Assembly: GCA_038380795.1 (NCBI GenBank)
Contig: CM076263.1
Span: 7,864,709 to 7,928,708 of the forward strand
Length of the DNA: 64,000 nucleotides
Source of the DNA: Pyrocephalus nanus
Lineage: Eukaryota > Chordata > Aves > Passeriformes > Tyrannidae
Direction of reading: 5' to 3'
Shown here: piece by piece, positions 51,249 through 64,000 of the stretch
How positions within the stretch are numbered: the first letter of the stretch is position 1
How the letters are laid out: each line of letters begins with the position of its first letter
Position numbers and translations under genes: made by a program
The notes under the pieces: generated by a model
Databases searched by the model: none
Told to the model about the DNA's origin: nothing
Seen by the model: only the letters and a program-made list of their open reading frames with translations

Positions 51249-51274
51249 GTGTCCAATACTGGAATATTGGACAC
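51249..51274. repeat. Perfect inverted repeat, 10-bp arms
   Basis: GTGTCCAATA, six-base loop, TATTGGACAC. A third TCCAATA copy lies at about 51283-51289. The arms contain CCAAT. Close to the AT-rich block and 0.6 kb from the CpG island. Confidence 0.8.
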
Positions 51275-51412
51275 TGGAAGCGTCCAATATCCATCCACGC
51301 GCCGAGAAAATAACCCACGAATTATATTGGGAAACTGATTATTTGAAAACCTTGCCCAAGCTGCTCCTGCCAGCGGGATTTACCAAATGGCTCCTGAGGT
51401 TTTATTTAATAA

Positions 51413-51850
51413 TTTCATTTTTTTAGTAATAGAATATTAAAAATATGCGAAATATAGTATACATCTAATATATTAAATATATAATTTATACTTTAAGTGT
51501 TCTAATATTTTATTATAATATTATAAATTATATATTATATATATTATAATATTTTATTTTATTTTATTATATGTTGCATATACATATACATTTTAAATGA
51601 AAACTTAAACAGTTATATTAAATATATACTTAAATATTTTATATGTTTATAAAAATATAATTATATGCAAGGACATATAGTTATATAATACAAATTATAC
51701 ACTATTATATACAATATAAATAAAATATTTAAATATGCATTTTTTGAAGTATGTTTAAATATTTTATACGTTACATATAAAAAATAGAAAACGTAAAATA
51801 TAGAAAACATAAAATAAAGAAAATACCATTTTTAAAATTTTGTTTCACAA
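51413..51850. repeat. AT-rich low-complexity block
   Basis: About 430 bp made almost only of A and T, with recurring TATATTA, ATTTTATTTTATT and AATATTTAAATAT words and hardly any C or G. It ends abruptly at about 51860-51880, where the CpG island starts. It is inside the KIF24 transcription unit, just downstream of its promoter. Confidence 0.85.
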
Positions 51851-52094
51851 TTATAATGATGTATCGAAACAAACCTCCGCGCGTCCAGAACTGCACCGCG
51901 TGGTTGACCGAGGGGGGATATCTCCTCTCATCCTTCCCCGCGCTGTCCCACCGCGGTTTCCCCCCTCTGAAGCGCGCCGGGGCCGGGCAGGGCGGTGGTG
52001 CGGGGGCCCTCCCCGGTCGCGGCCGCCCCGGTGCCCTCAGGGCAGGGACCCCCCCTCGCTCCCTCAGGGGCCGCGGCGCCGCTCGGCGGCGGCC

Positions 52095-52332
52095 ATTGGG
52101 CCGTGTCTCCATGGCAACAACGCTTTTCCCGCTTCAAACGCCCGCGCGCAGCCTCGCGCCCCCAGCCAGCCAATAGGGAGAGGGGAGGGGGGCGAGCGGG
52201 GCGCGGCCCGGCGATGAGGAACCAATCAGAGGTCTCGATGGGCTACGGGGCGGGACCCAATGAGTGCGGGGAGAGGGGAGGGCGGAGCGAGAAGGGAGTG
52301 GTTCCCGCCCTCGCTGGAGGCGCTGTCATTGG
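52095..52332. promoter_or_regulatory. Cluster of five CCAAT boxes (NF-Y type)
   Basis: CCAAT occurs at 52170-52174, 52222-52226 and 52257-52261, and its reverse complement ATTGG at 52095-52099 and 52328-52332. Five copies in 240 bp of GC-rich DNA, flanked by typical contexts such as ACCAATCAGA and CATTGGTTGA, suggest real NF-Y sites. NF-Y clusters are common in bidirectional and cell-cycle promoters. Confidence 0.65.
52105..52118. promoter_or_regulatory. X-box, candidate RFX binding site
   Basis: GTCTCCATGGCAAC fits the ciliary X-box consensus GTHNYYATRRNAAC at every position; the reverse strand reads GTTGCCATGGAGAC, with an intact GTTGCC half-site. It lies in the KIF24/NUDT2 promoter, on the KIF24 side. 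RFX factors control ciliary genes, and KIF24 is a cilium regulator. Confidence 0.6.
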
Positions 52333-52334
52333 TT

Positions 52335-52390
52335 GAGGCCGCCGTCAGTCGTGCGCTGCGTCCCGCCCACTCGGGGACCCGGAAGAGCAG
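52335..52390 (+). other. NUDT2: NUDT2 untranslated exon 1 (approximate start)
   Basis: A strong donor GCAG|GTGAGG at 52390/52391 follows CpG-rich promoter sequence and faces the NUDT2 coding exon acceptor at 53590. The 5' end is a guess. Confidence 0.5.
52379..52385 (+). promoter_or_regulatory. ETS/GABP-like site in NUDT2 exon 1
   Basis: CCGGAAG matches the ETS core and lies just before the NUDT2 exon 1 donor, close to the presumed start of transcription, where ETS sites are common in TATA-less promoters. Confidence 0.4.
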
Positions 52391-53569
52391 GTGAGGGCGG
52401 GGGGCGATGGCGGCCGCCCTGCGGGGACACGTGTTCCTGTTCCCCCCGTCCCGGTTCTCCCCGTCCCGCTTCCCCGTGCCCCGCCACACCTCTCCCCCTC
52501 CCTGGGCACGGCGGGTGACCCTCTGCGGGCGGGGATGGGGGCGCCGAGCAGCGGCGTGCGGGGCCTGGCGAGGTTTGGCCTTGTCCTTCCCGGCGCGCAC
52601 GGGAGGTGGTGCTGGTCCCCTGGGTAGTCCCGGCGCTGCGGGGGCCGGAGGGGGGGTTTGCGCTTGTCGCGGCTGATCAGAAACTATTGGAGGCGGTTAA
52701 AGGGGTTGGCAGAGAGAGCTGAGCGCCGTCCAGGGGCCGGGGTGGTGGCGAAGGGCTTAGCGCTGTGGTTTATCCCGCTCTGGAATCTGGAGGTGTCACA
52801 CGATGCCGCGCTTGGCGTCCCAGGCAAGACAGATCAGTGTTGTGTAAAGTTATTATTTGTTGAAGTGTGCATCTCTGTCAAAAGGGAAAGCTTTGCCTGG
52901 AACTGGGAATCGCCCAGACCTTTAGCTCCATCGCTTTCCCTCTCTTTCCGTATAGGACCAGACATCCCGGCTGCGTGGCTTATTGATGACAGTATTTATC
53001 ACTTGAGAGGTGTGTTCCTTTACAGTTTCATCAAATTAGTGCTTAACACACATGCTAAGAAGCTTTTAGTTCTGTATGACAGCTTTAACTCTAGCCCAGA
53101 CAGTAGAGAGCCTGTCCTTTCCCGTTCATTTTCTTGCTGACATCCTGAGGACTTCTCTGCTGCAGGGGCAGTTATTTCTGTATGCCAGTTCCAGTAATGT
53201 TGAAATGTTATCTCTGCAGGGGGCCTTCAGATTTTTGCAGTGGAAAAGGCTTTCCTTTTGCTTTATGATTTTTTTACCCCTCCCTACAATATGGTTTGTA
53301 ATATACCATAATATATCAGCAGCAAAAAAAAATGTCATGCAGGTCATATTTCATGCTTCTTGATAACCTTTTTTTTTTTTTTAAGTTTTTATGTAAGTTC
53401 CTTTTTAAAAGGAAAGGATTCTGGGTTTTCACAATTCAGAGATAGTTAATATGCAGTTTGGTTGGGTGGTAACTACAGAGGGATGGACAGCTTTAAGCCC
53501 TGCTGAGATACATTTGCTGGCTAAATGCAGATAATCTGTTTGAGCTCCATGTTTTGTGTTGCTCCTTAA

Positions 53570-56885
<3,316 letters not shown>

Positions 56886-59800
56886 GGGCTTCTGTGAAGG
56901 ATAAGGGGAATTTCTGAAGGAAAATGGCCTGAGGTTTTTTTCCGTTTTTTTTTTTGTTTAAGTTGTAGGAAGAACTACATGGCTGCAGAAATGTAGGTTT
57001 TTCTGTTAAATCTGTAGAAATTCAGTGAAGATACATGGAGCTTTTAAAGAGCTTGTGCTTTTGTCTCCCCTAGCTAACACAAAAAAGCATGATGTGATTG
57101 AAACATGAGCCAGAGATATCTGAATTGAAACCCAGATCTAGCAAAGACCTCCTCTGTCCTTGTCTCATTTTCTTCCTTCTTTTTTTTTTCCTTTTTTATT
57201 TCTTCCTCCCTTGAAGTGCTGAACAACCACAGGTCTTTTTGAAAAATCAAATGCTTGATGTATCTTGACTTGCTGATGTAGAGCTACAGATTTGAGAAAA
57301 TGAGCATATGGAGATTTTTAATAACAGAATTCTTACTGCAGAAGTCACACCTTGCATTTCAAATGAGGAAGCAATAGCTGTGTTCCCAACTCCATCACTG
57401 ATGCTGTGATCACTTGTCAAATCATTTCAGGTCTTGTTCGTTTGTATCATGAATTTATGTACATCCCTAACATACTGTTATGAGAACACTTTCCATCCAA
57501 AAAGTTAGTAAACGGTTGAGGTGCAGTATTTAAATGGTAAACCTGAAGTTTTTCTTTGGCCTCTTTCTTTTCATTTTTTGATCTCTAACAGACATCTTAG
57601 CTGTACATTTATCAGGGGGGTGAGGAAGGGAAATCTGTGTGGTTATTATGTTTTCTGTGCAGGATATATAAGCTTATGTGCAATCTTGTGTCTGTTCAAT
57701 GCTATCTGTGTTTCTGTGGCTGCAGCCACTCATATTTTGGTGCAGTATCCATTAATAATGTCAGTACCAGTATGACTGGAATGCCTTGCTCATCACTCTG
57801 TTATCTTCCTGTGGAGTAATTTATAAAATCCTTCCTGTAGTGCATCTTTATATATATATATGTATGCATACACACAAAAAAAGGATGCACTCTAAGGAGA
57901 CTTTTATACAGATATACACACATAAACAACTTCAGTGCTCCTCCACTTTACAGTCAGGTTTTATTTTGATTATGAACACTGTTCAGAAGCGTTTCACTCA
58001 GGTGGTCGCAGAAGGGGAAGCACACAGGCTGTGCAATTGGTCTGAGTGTTTCTCAGCTAACTTCAGAACCAGAGGATGGAAGGTGAATCCCACTGCACAG
58101 GGTCCAGCCCCATGGCAGGATCAGCTGTTTTGGAGTCTTTCCTGATGTATGTTTGGCTAACATTTAAGACCTCTCCTGATGAAGACTCAGTCCTTCAGTT
58201 CCTCTGTCCACACCTTGCAACATTTGGTTTCTAGCATCTAATGTAGGTAAACTAGTGAGAAATAACAATAAGTTAAAGGCAGCGTGAGAGAAGAGTTAAA
58301 AGCCTGTGCTGCTTCAGTCTTGTTTTTTCATTATTGTTGGAGCTATCATTTAATCAGCGCTGTGTAAACAATGGTGTTGCTGCCTTGGTGTTTATGAGCA
58401 AGATTAGCATATTAAGTACGAGTCACAGAGAGTCATTAACAAGTCATCGGTTCTGCCCATTCAGCAGTAATGAACACATTGCAGTTGTTGCTTTGGAAAG
58501 CAAGGAGCTGAACTCCAAGCCAGTATTTCCCTTTTAAAGGCACTGCTTACTTAGTGTTCCCAAAGTGTGTCCAGATTTTGGAGGGTGACCAGTGCTGTGC
58601 GCTGTAAGGTGATGTGCTCCTTGGACAAAATTTCCAAGGCAGGCATCTTAACTGTGGTAGAAGAAGGTGTAAGGGATGTAACTGTCATAACTGGTGAGGC
58701 ACTTTGTGTGCATTTTGAGATATTTATGTACAGAATGCATTCCCACGAATTTTTTAATTAAAGTGATGCTTGTGGATTTGGAACCTTGACCCCAAAGTCT
58801 TTGAATTTGTTTTAAAGTGAAAACATTGGAAAGTCGTAATTTAATTCTGTGTTCACTGCTCACTGGTGAAGAAAGAGTTCTTCTTCTGCCCATGTCTAGT
58901 AGTAAATTATTTTTCCAAGGAGTGTCTGGGAAACCCTCCAGTAAATAATTACGGAATAATACGCCTGGGGAAGACATTTATTTCTGACCTCAACGATTTT
59001 CATGCTCTGAACCCAATTGGGCTTTTATTTTCTTTCTTGAGAACAGTTAAGTTTTTGCTTGTAATAGTATCTCATGGCAGTAAATCTTTTACCAGGCTGC
59101 GGATCTATATTTAAAAAGAAAAATTTAAAAAAGAGGAGACTTTAAATTCCCTAGAGGAACCTTATTCATCTGCCATAGGTTAAATAAAATCAAACTCTGA
59201 AGAAGTCCAAGCCGCACTGAAATAGCAGAACAACCTAATTTAGGTGAAGTGAAAAGAGCTGTTCTAGTAAGAGACATGAGGATATGGCTTTCTTTGCTCT
59301 ACTGAACAAATACACTGACACAGCTCATACTTGTAATTTCCTGGTGTTAGTATTTCTTTGTGCAAGTAACTCTTGACTTATAGCCATGATTACATCATCT
59401 CAAAATCAGAGAGAAGAAAAGCATAAATTCGTGAATATTAGGAAATCATTAAGACACTGCAAGTTTCACCGGGAAGAGACCAGATCTGAGTGTGACAGTC
59501 ACAGGTAATTACGCTCAAACAAGAAGTGTAAAGGCTGAAAACAGTGTCTTACTCCCGTCTAGAAAAAAACCCAAACTATATTGCTGCTCTGACAGGAGCA
59601 ATGCATCTGTTCATTGACTATTCCACTGATTATAGGAGATCAGAGACTGAAGCTGGTATAATGTGGCTCTATATGCAATATCCCCAACAAGCATGACTGA
59701 CGTTACTTGCCAGTCTATTTAATAAAGGAGGATGTGTGTTTTTTAATAAGGTTCAGTACATCCTAAATATGGAAGTATTTGGAGAGACACATGCTCTCTC

Positions 59801-60430
59801 AGCAGGGCTCTTGCAGACATGCAGAGAGGACATTGGAGTGCTGCCTTTTAAGTTAGAAAAATAGTTTGCTGTTACTTAATTGACAACTTAGTGGGGGTGA
59901 GTATTTTGGCAGATATGTGGAGGAGACTATAATTTTTTGAGTCCTGAAAGATAGTGCTTATTAGTTATATTCTCACACTGACAACATAACTGACAGGCTC
60001 CTATTCCTGTTGGCAGCTAGTTTTATCTTAAAAACTTAAAGGATGATCAGGATTTCATTTTTTTCCCTTATACCTTGTCTTCAAAGATTTGCTTTCTCAT
60101 GTGCTCAGTAATGTAGAATTTTGGTTCAATGAGCAGTTGCAGCTGGTGAAAGTCTCAGCTTCATTTAGGTAAACCTGGGCTTTGTTATGGGTTAAAGCAG
60201 CTCTGGCATTGCTAAGCAGCATGTGCCTCTACAAACCAAACAATCTGTGCTGCTTGCTTCAACCCTGTGCCGTGCAAGGAGATTGTACTCAGGTGTTCAA
60301 AAAAAAAAAAAAAAAAACAAAACCCAAACAGTGCTTACTGTCAAAACAGCAAGGTCAGGGAGGCTGTGGTAGCATTCTTCCTGGAGGGAAGAGTGACACG
60401 GGGTAGAACAGCAGCTCTGTTACTTTGAAG
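56886..60430. other. NUDT2 3'UTR and convergent interval with the next gene
   Basis: No coding signal is seen. Plus-strand poly(A) candidates for NUDT2 are ATTAAA at 58757-58762, AATAAA at 59182-59187 and AATAAA at 59721-59726. The word TTTAATAAA at 59718-59726 also reads ATTAAA on the minus strand and so could serve the membrane-protein gene ending at 60431. A short (TA) run lies near 57851-57861 and a poly(A) run near 60299-60317. Confidence 0.45.
59718..59726. terminator. Overlapping poly(A) signals on both strands
   Basis: TTTAATAAA gives AATAAA on the plus strand (59721-59726) and ATTAAA on the minus strand (59723-59718). It lies between two convergent genes, 2.8 kb past the NUDT2 stop and 0.7 kb past the stop of the minus-strand membrane protein. 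Use is unproven. Confidence 0.3.
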
Positions 60431-60638
60431 CTAGTCCATTTGATAACTGACATTGTCAAAAAGAGGAGTGACAGTCCCGTCTTTCCACTCGATGAGGATC
60501 TCTCCATGCCTCAGGGAAGGGGAGCGGGATGGTGGAAGGTATGGCTGGGGACCCCTCCGTAAGGAATTCGGCTCCCGTAGGTCAGCTCTGCTGCTGTTGG
60601 CTGGAGAACTCTTCAGGGCAGAGAGGATTTTCTTCTTC
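60431..60638 (-). CDS. Membrane protein, last exon (cytoplasmic tail)
   Basis: The acceptor CTCTCTCCTGCTAG has a strong pyrimidine tract. Tail residues include KKKILSALKSSPANSS and HGEILIEWKDGTVTPLFDNV, then SYQMD and stop. The open frame extends upstream of the acceptor but that part is taken as intron. Confidence 0.6.
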
Positions 60639-62221
60639 CTAGCAGGAGAGAGAAGAGGGTATGTAACTGCACCTGCCTGTCGCTTGGTGGCTTCGCTGGT
60701 AATGCCACATCCTTTAGGGTGGTGTGAGCTGTGCGGGAGAGGAGGAGCTGACATCAGTGGCTGCATTTGGATAGCGAGTGGGATGGATAAATGGGGTGGC
60801 AGAGACGAGGTGTCACCAAGGGTGACATCTCTGGGGATCAGACCCATCTGCTGAGAGCCAGAGACTTCAGGTGTGGGATGGAGAAGGGCAGTGCCAAGAG
60901 CAGGACTTTTTGTTTTGAAGTGCTCGAGTTTTGTTCTAAAATGCTGTTTGTGGCAGACTGAACGAACCCGAATTTCACTTACTTGTTGTAGTGAACATTG
61001 AGTGTCAGTATTATTAATCCCAGAATGAATGCCAAGGGGCTGAGGACCAGCATTGCTGTCTTCCAGTTGGTCCCTGAAAGGGTATCATAGAATGCATCAA
61101 GTGTTTGCTGGATGTATCCCTGCTCTTATGCAATAGCCACAATTGACACAAAAAAAGCACCTGTAATGTCCCTGAAGACTGGCAGATACCAGTGCTTTGT
61201 CCACAAGATCAACCTCTTACAGCTGCTTTACACTGCACAGCATCCCTCTATTGAAAATGTCCACAAAAGGATTTCTTTTTTGCTGTGAAGACAATAACTA
61301 TTTGTGCTTCTCCTCTCTGCAGCTTTCTGATGCAAAATAAGAAGTGCTGGGGGAAGGCAGCAGTGCTAGTAAGTAGGTATCTAATTCTTCTGATGAGCTG
61401 GAACAAAGCATTTGCATGTTTTTACTCACTTTTTTTACTCCAGGCCTGTGGAAATTTGTTTAATCTTTAGAAAGATTTTCTGACAGGTCATTTGGTGCCC
61501 TTCTTCCTACTGAGCGTCCTCAGCAATACCCAGGGGAATGCATCTCTGTTGTGATGGGAAGGACAGGGGCACTGAAGAACCTGGTCCTTTCCTCCTCTGG
61601 CTGATCCCTGGACCTACCTGCAAGCCTGGCCCCAGAGTTTTTCCCTCGATTTCCATGCTTCTTAGAGTGATTCTGGGATACATCTAGGGGAAGAAGCAGA
61701 GTGATTCAGATTAGTGGCTTCCAGTTGGACCAGAGAAAACTTCACATTCCTCCTGGGACAGCACTGTAACCACAAATCCCCTTTGTATGGACCCAGAAGG
61801 GAAAAGGAAACTTTATTGTTCCTTAGTGTTCCCCAGCCACAGGTATTTGTTGCTCCTAAAACATCTTGACGGCTGTGCCTCCTCCAGGTTAAGGCTGTGG
61901 CCGTATCACTGAACTGCTCACCAAGGGAAAACACCTCAGCATGAATATGAAAGCACTCAGTGGTACACATGGAAGTTCTTCAGAAGTCCTCAGTCCACTG
62001 AAAACAGTTGAGTAACCTCAAAGAGCTGCCCACACTTGCCTTCCTGCTCTTCTCACATACACATCCAGAAAAGTGCTCACCCTCATTTGCTGGGAGCTGT
62101 GCCTGTTTGGTCCTCACTGGAGACACTGTGCTGTTCCATTTGTTAGGCAGAGGTGGGTCAGTCCAGATCACAGGAGGCTCTTTGTCCACGGCATCGATCT
62201 TTGATGAATCAATGGTTTTAG
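60431..62221 (-). CDS. Unrecognised single-pass membrane protein, C-terminal four exons (5' part missing)
   Basis: Minus-strand exons 62221-62081, 61683-61618, 61073-60983 and 60638-60431 have good AG/GT sites and consistent phases, ending in TGA. The product part is about 167 residues. In order: a stalk of about 47 residues rich in Pro, Thr and Lys with an N-glycosylation sequon (NST); a basic stretch of 22 residues with another sequon (NHS); a hydrophobic helix (MLVLSPLAFILGLIILTL); a stop-transfer of four lysines (NKKKKIL); and a tail of about 70 residues, Ser/Pro/Arg-rich, ending LFDNVSYQMD. This arrangement suggests a type I receptor-like protein. FDNVSY fits FxNxxY, a relaxed form of the FxNPxY endocytosis signal. 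The upstream ectodomain exons were not found and may lie beyond the window. It does not resemble MYORG, the human neighbour of NUDT2. I do not recognise the family. Confidence 0.6.
60983..61073 (-). CDS. Membrane protein, transmembrane exon
   Basis: The acceptor is CCCTTTCAG (minus strand) and the donor CAACAA|GTAAGT. The 91 nt encode TNWKTAMLVLSPLAFILGLI, continuing ILTLNVHYN. About 20 uncharged residues flanked by Lys give a clear transmembrane helix. Confidence 0.65.
61618..61683 (-). CDS. Membrane protein, basic juxtamembrane exon
   Basis: The acceptor is TTCTTCCCCTAG and the donor GCAG|GTAGGT; 66 nt. It encodes VSQNHSKKHGNRGKNSGARL plus A, rich in Lys, Arg, His and Asn. Confidence 0.55.
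62081..62221 (-). CDS. Membrane protein, stalk exon
   Basis: The acceptor is TTTCTTCCAAG and the donor GAGG|GTGAGC; 141 nt. It encodes AKTIDSSKIDAVDKEPPVIW then TDPPLPNKWNSTVSP and further Lys/Thr/Gln-rich residues. It begins with two bases of a codon, so an upstream exon ending in phase 1 must exist. Confidence 0.55.
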
Positions 62222-64000
62222 CTTGGAAGAAAATAAAGCAAAGATCTGTGTGATTATCTTTTACTTTTTGTACAGGAACCTGGATATGCTCAGTGCCCAG
62301 CAAGGAAAGGGAACCCATTCCTGCTGTTTTGGCCGTCTCCCCTGCAAGGCAAACAGATGTGGTGCAGTAAGGATCACCTCCTCCTGTCCATCAGGGGCCT
62401 TCAGTTCTCACAGATTTTAAAGGTGAAAGGAACATCTCGTGACTGAATCGACAACCAAAGCAGAGCTTGTTTTCTGGTGGTAAATATGGTCTAAAAAGTA
62501 TGAGTGCAACACTAGCTGTTAAAGGATGACATGTAAAAGGAAGAGGCAAGGGGAAGAATCACAGCTATTACCAACACTGCAGATGAAAAAATGGGATCAG
62601 AAGGGTGCTAAGTAGTCCATACCCCTTGCAGGGCTCAACAACTTCCTTTGCCCTCCAGTCCTGCTGCAGAAGTAGGGCATATGGGGAAGAAACTGCTGCT
62701 AGAGGGGAGGCTGTGGGAATTCCTGGGGCAGCAATTCACCCATCTCCTGCACTGATACATGTGGCAAGGTCAAGAAAACCATGTCTTCAGGGCTCCCTGC
62801 TGCCTATCCGATCCCCATCCCCTCCTGTGGCACCCAGGGTTACATGGGTGTAATTTATTGAGTGAATAACTTTCCGAAGTAGAAGTTCTCTGTCGATGAT
62901 CAACTGAAACTTGGATACGAAATGCCTGAACAAACACACAGGACTTTGATGTTGTTAGTGAGTGGTCAGAGGTTCCCTCCAGTAGACTGAACCATGGGAT
63001 TGATAGGATAATTATTAGTTTGCATGAGACACACTAACTGGCACAACCTGATTCAAAGCCTGCTTGGTGTTTACCCTCACAGCCTTATTTGGGGATCCTG
63101 GCTCAGAGGCAGCCCTGGGCTGCCAGGAGCAGTGCCTTGGGGAATGCAAATGCCCTTTTCACATGCCTTTTTCCCATATCTTAAATGTTCCACGCATTTC
63201 CTAGCCTATATTTATCTAGCCTATTATGGTATCTAATTTGTATGGTACATATTTAACTTCATGCTAAACAAAACACTACTTGTGACTACAGTGATAATTA
63301 CATGTTAACCTTCTAGTTGGCTAATTAAAAACCTTGTGAAAAAGGCCACTGTATCTTCACATGGCAGCCCAAACAGCCAATGTATCTCTTTTTATATAAA
63401 ATTAGATATAACCTCTTTGTGTCAAAAGGTTATACTCAAAAACCATCTGCTCATGCCAAACAGATTCATCACATTTTCTTTCAGTTCTACAAAGCTCAAA
63501 ATCTCTTTGGGCCATCAACCTTAAGATAAGGAAAATAATTTCCCCTCAGGAAGGTTGGGAACCTCAAAACCTACACAGAGAGGGCAAACAAACACAGAAA
63601 AGCCACTTCAAACACCAGCTCTTTTCTGGTACCTGGAGTGGGAGAAATGAGAGGAGGAGTGGATGAGGGGAGGAATTGAGTGTGATTTTCAGGTCTCGCT
63701 TTTGTGCAAAACTACAAGAAAAGTCCTGAAACCACCATTCTTTACAGAAGGGATTAAATGGAGGAGAGAAATGGACTGGACCATGAACTATCAGTGGTGA
63801 GCAGTGGGCTTCACTGAGCATGTGACAAATGATGACAGTCACATTGTGGCGCAGTGACCATGCCTGTTGTCTTTTAGCCTTGTGTGTCTTTTAGCCAACA
63901 CCTAAAACTATGACAGGAGCAGGGTTTGTGCCCTTTTTGTGTCCCATCTAGACAGATGCTAGTGAACACTCATGAAGGGAGAGACTAGATTCTCTTCTCA
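62222..64000. other. Presumed intron or upstream region of the membrane-protein gene
   Basis: No convincing exon on either strand. A possible acceptor at about 62346 on the minus strand (CCTTGCAG) opens a short frame, but no donor in the right phase follows. Nothing else recognised. Confidence 0.4.

Larger units (their letters stand above)
46274..51880 (-). other. KIF24 first intron
   Basis: This lies between the ATG exon, which opens with a splice acceptor, and the CpG-island promoter where an untranslated first exon must lie. I see no exon or gene in it. It holds poly(A) runs near 48780 and 48945, a 15-bp direct duplication at 48429-48462, a hairpin at 51249-51274 and the AT-rich block at 51413-51850. 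The exact donor of the untranslated exon was not found. Confidence 0.6.
51880..52750. promoter_or_regulatory. CpG island, bidirectional KIF24/NUDT2 promoter
   Basis: GC-rich, CpG-dense sequence lies between the divergent 5' ends of KIF24 (minus) and NUDT2 (plus). The human genes share the same head-to-head arrangement, as I recall it. There is no TATA box in the core; CCAAT boxes, an ETS-like site and GC boxes are present. Transcription start sites are inferred to lie about 52.10-52.25 kb for KIF24 and about 52.33-52.38 kb for NUDT2. Confidence 0.85.

Noticed and set aside
57851..57875. TA-rich run near an ATG-rich segment
   Set aside because: Only a few TA units; no evidence of function.
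60639..60847. Upstream extension of the last membrane-protein exon to an ATG
   Set aside because: A strong pyrimidine tract and CTAG acceptor at 60639 join in phase to the transmembrane exon, so the extension is taken as intron. A short alternative transcript cannot be excluded.
62260..62346. Possible extra exon of the membrane-protein gene
   Set aside because: It has an acceptor-like CCTTGCAG, but the only nearby donor leaves phase 0, whereas the next exon needs phase 1.

Overview
The window is nuclear DNA from a bird. Three genes are intron-split with vertebrate splice signals, several fragments carry the 3'-end sequence of CR1 LINEs (the dominant avian retroposon), and gene order is UBAP1 > < KIF24 / NUDT2 >, the order I recall from human 9p13.3. 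Human 9p is largely equivalent to the avian Z chromosome, so a Z location is likely, but that is inference. The species cannot be named from the sequence.

Layout. Positions 1-3422 look like an intron of UBAP1. UBAP1 (plus strand, coding exons 3430-18372) encodes an ESCRT-I subunit with an N-terminal UMA region and a C-terminal SOUBA domain; its 3'UTR runs to about 19.45 or 20.3 kb. Positions 20.3-24.1 kb are a convergent interval holding the 3'UTR of KIF24. KIF24 (minus strand, coding 46259 down to 24103) is a centriolar kinesin-13. I assembled 12 coding exons whose phases all agree, giving a 1,429-residue protein. Its promoter lies in a CpG island at about 51.88-52.75 kb, shared head to head with NUDT2 (plus strand, coding 53618-56885), the Ap4A hydrolase, reconstructed as 148 residues. 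The shared promoter holds five CCAAT/ATTGG pentamers, an ETS-like site and a sequence that fits the RFX X-box consensus at 52105-52118. That fits KIF24's known role in controlling primary cilia. A 430-bp block that is nearly pure A+T abuts the island on the KIF24 side.

Downstream of NUDT2, on the minus strand, four exons (62221 down to 60431) with consistent phases encode the C-terminal part of a single-pass membrane protein. It has a Ser/Thr/Pro-rich stalk, one transmembrane helix, a Lys-rich stop-transfer and a cytoplasmic tail ending in an FxNxxY-type motif. I do not recognise it. It does not look like MYORG, the gene I remember next to NUDT2 in human, so it is the least explained coding item here.

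The genes do not form one pathway. UBAP1 acts in endosomal sorting, KIF24 at the mother centriole, NUDT2 in dinucleotide polyphosphate hydrolysis. KIF24 and NUDT2 probably share promoter elements. The remainder is introns, CR1 fragments, homopolymer runs and short tandem duplications. I see no tRNA, rRNA, CRISPR or bacterial-type feature.
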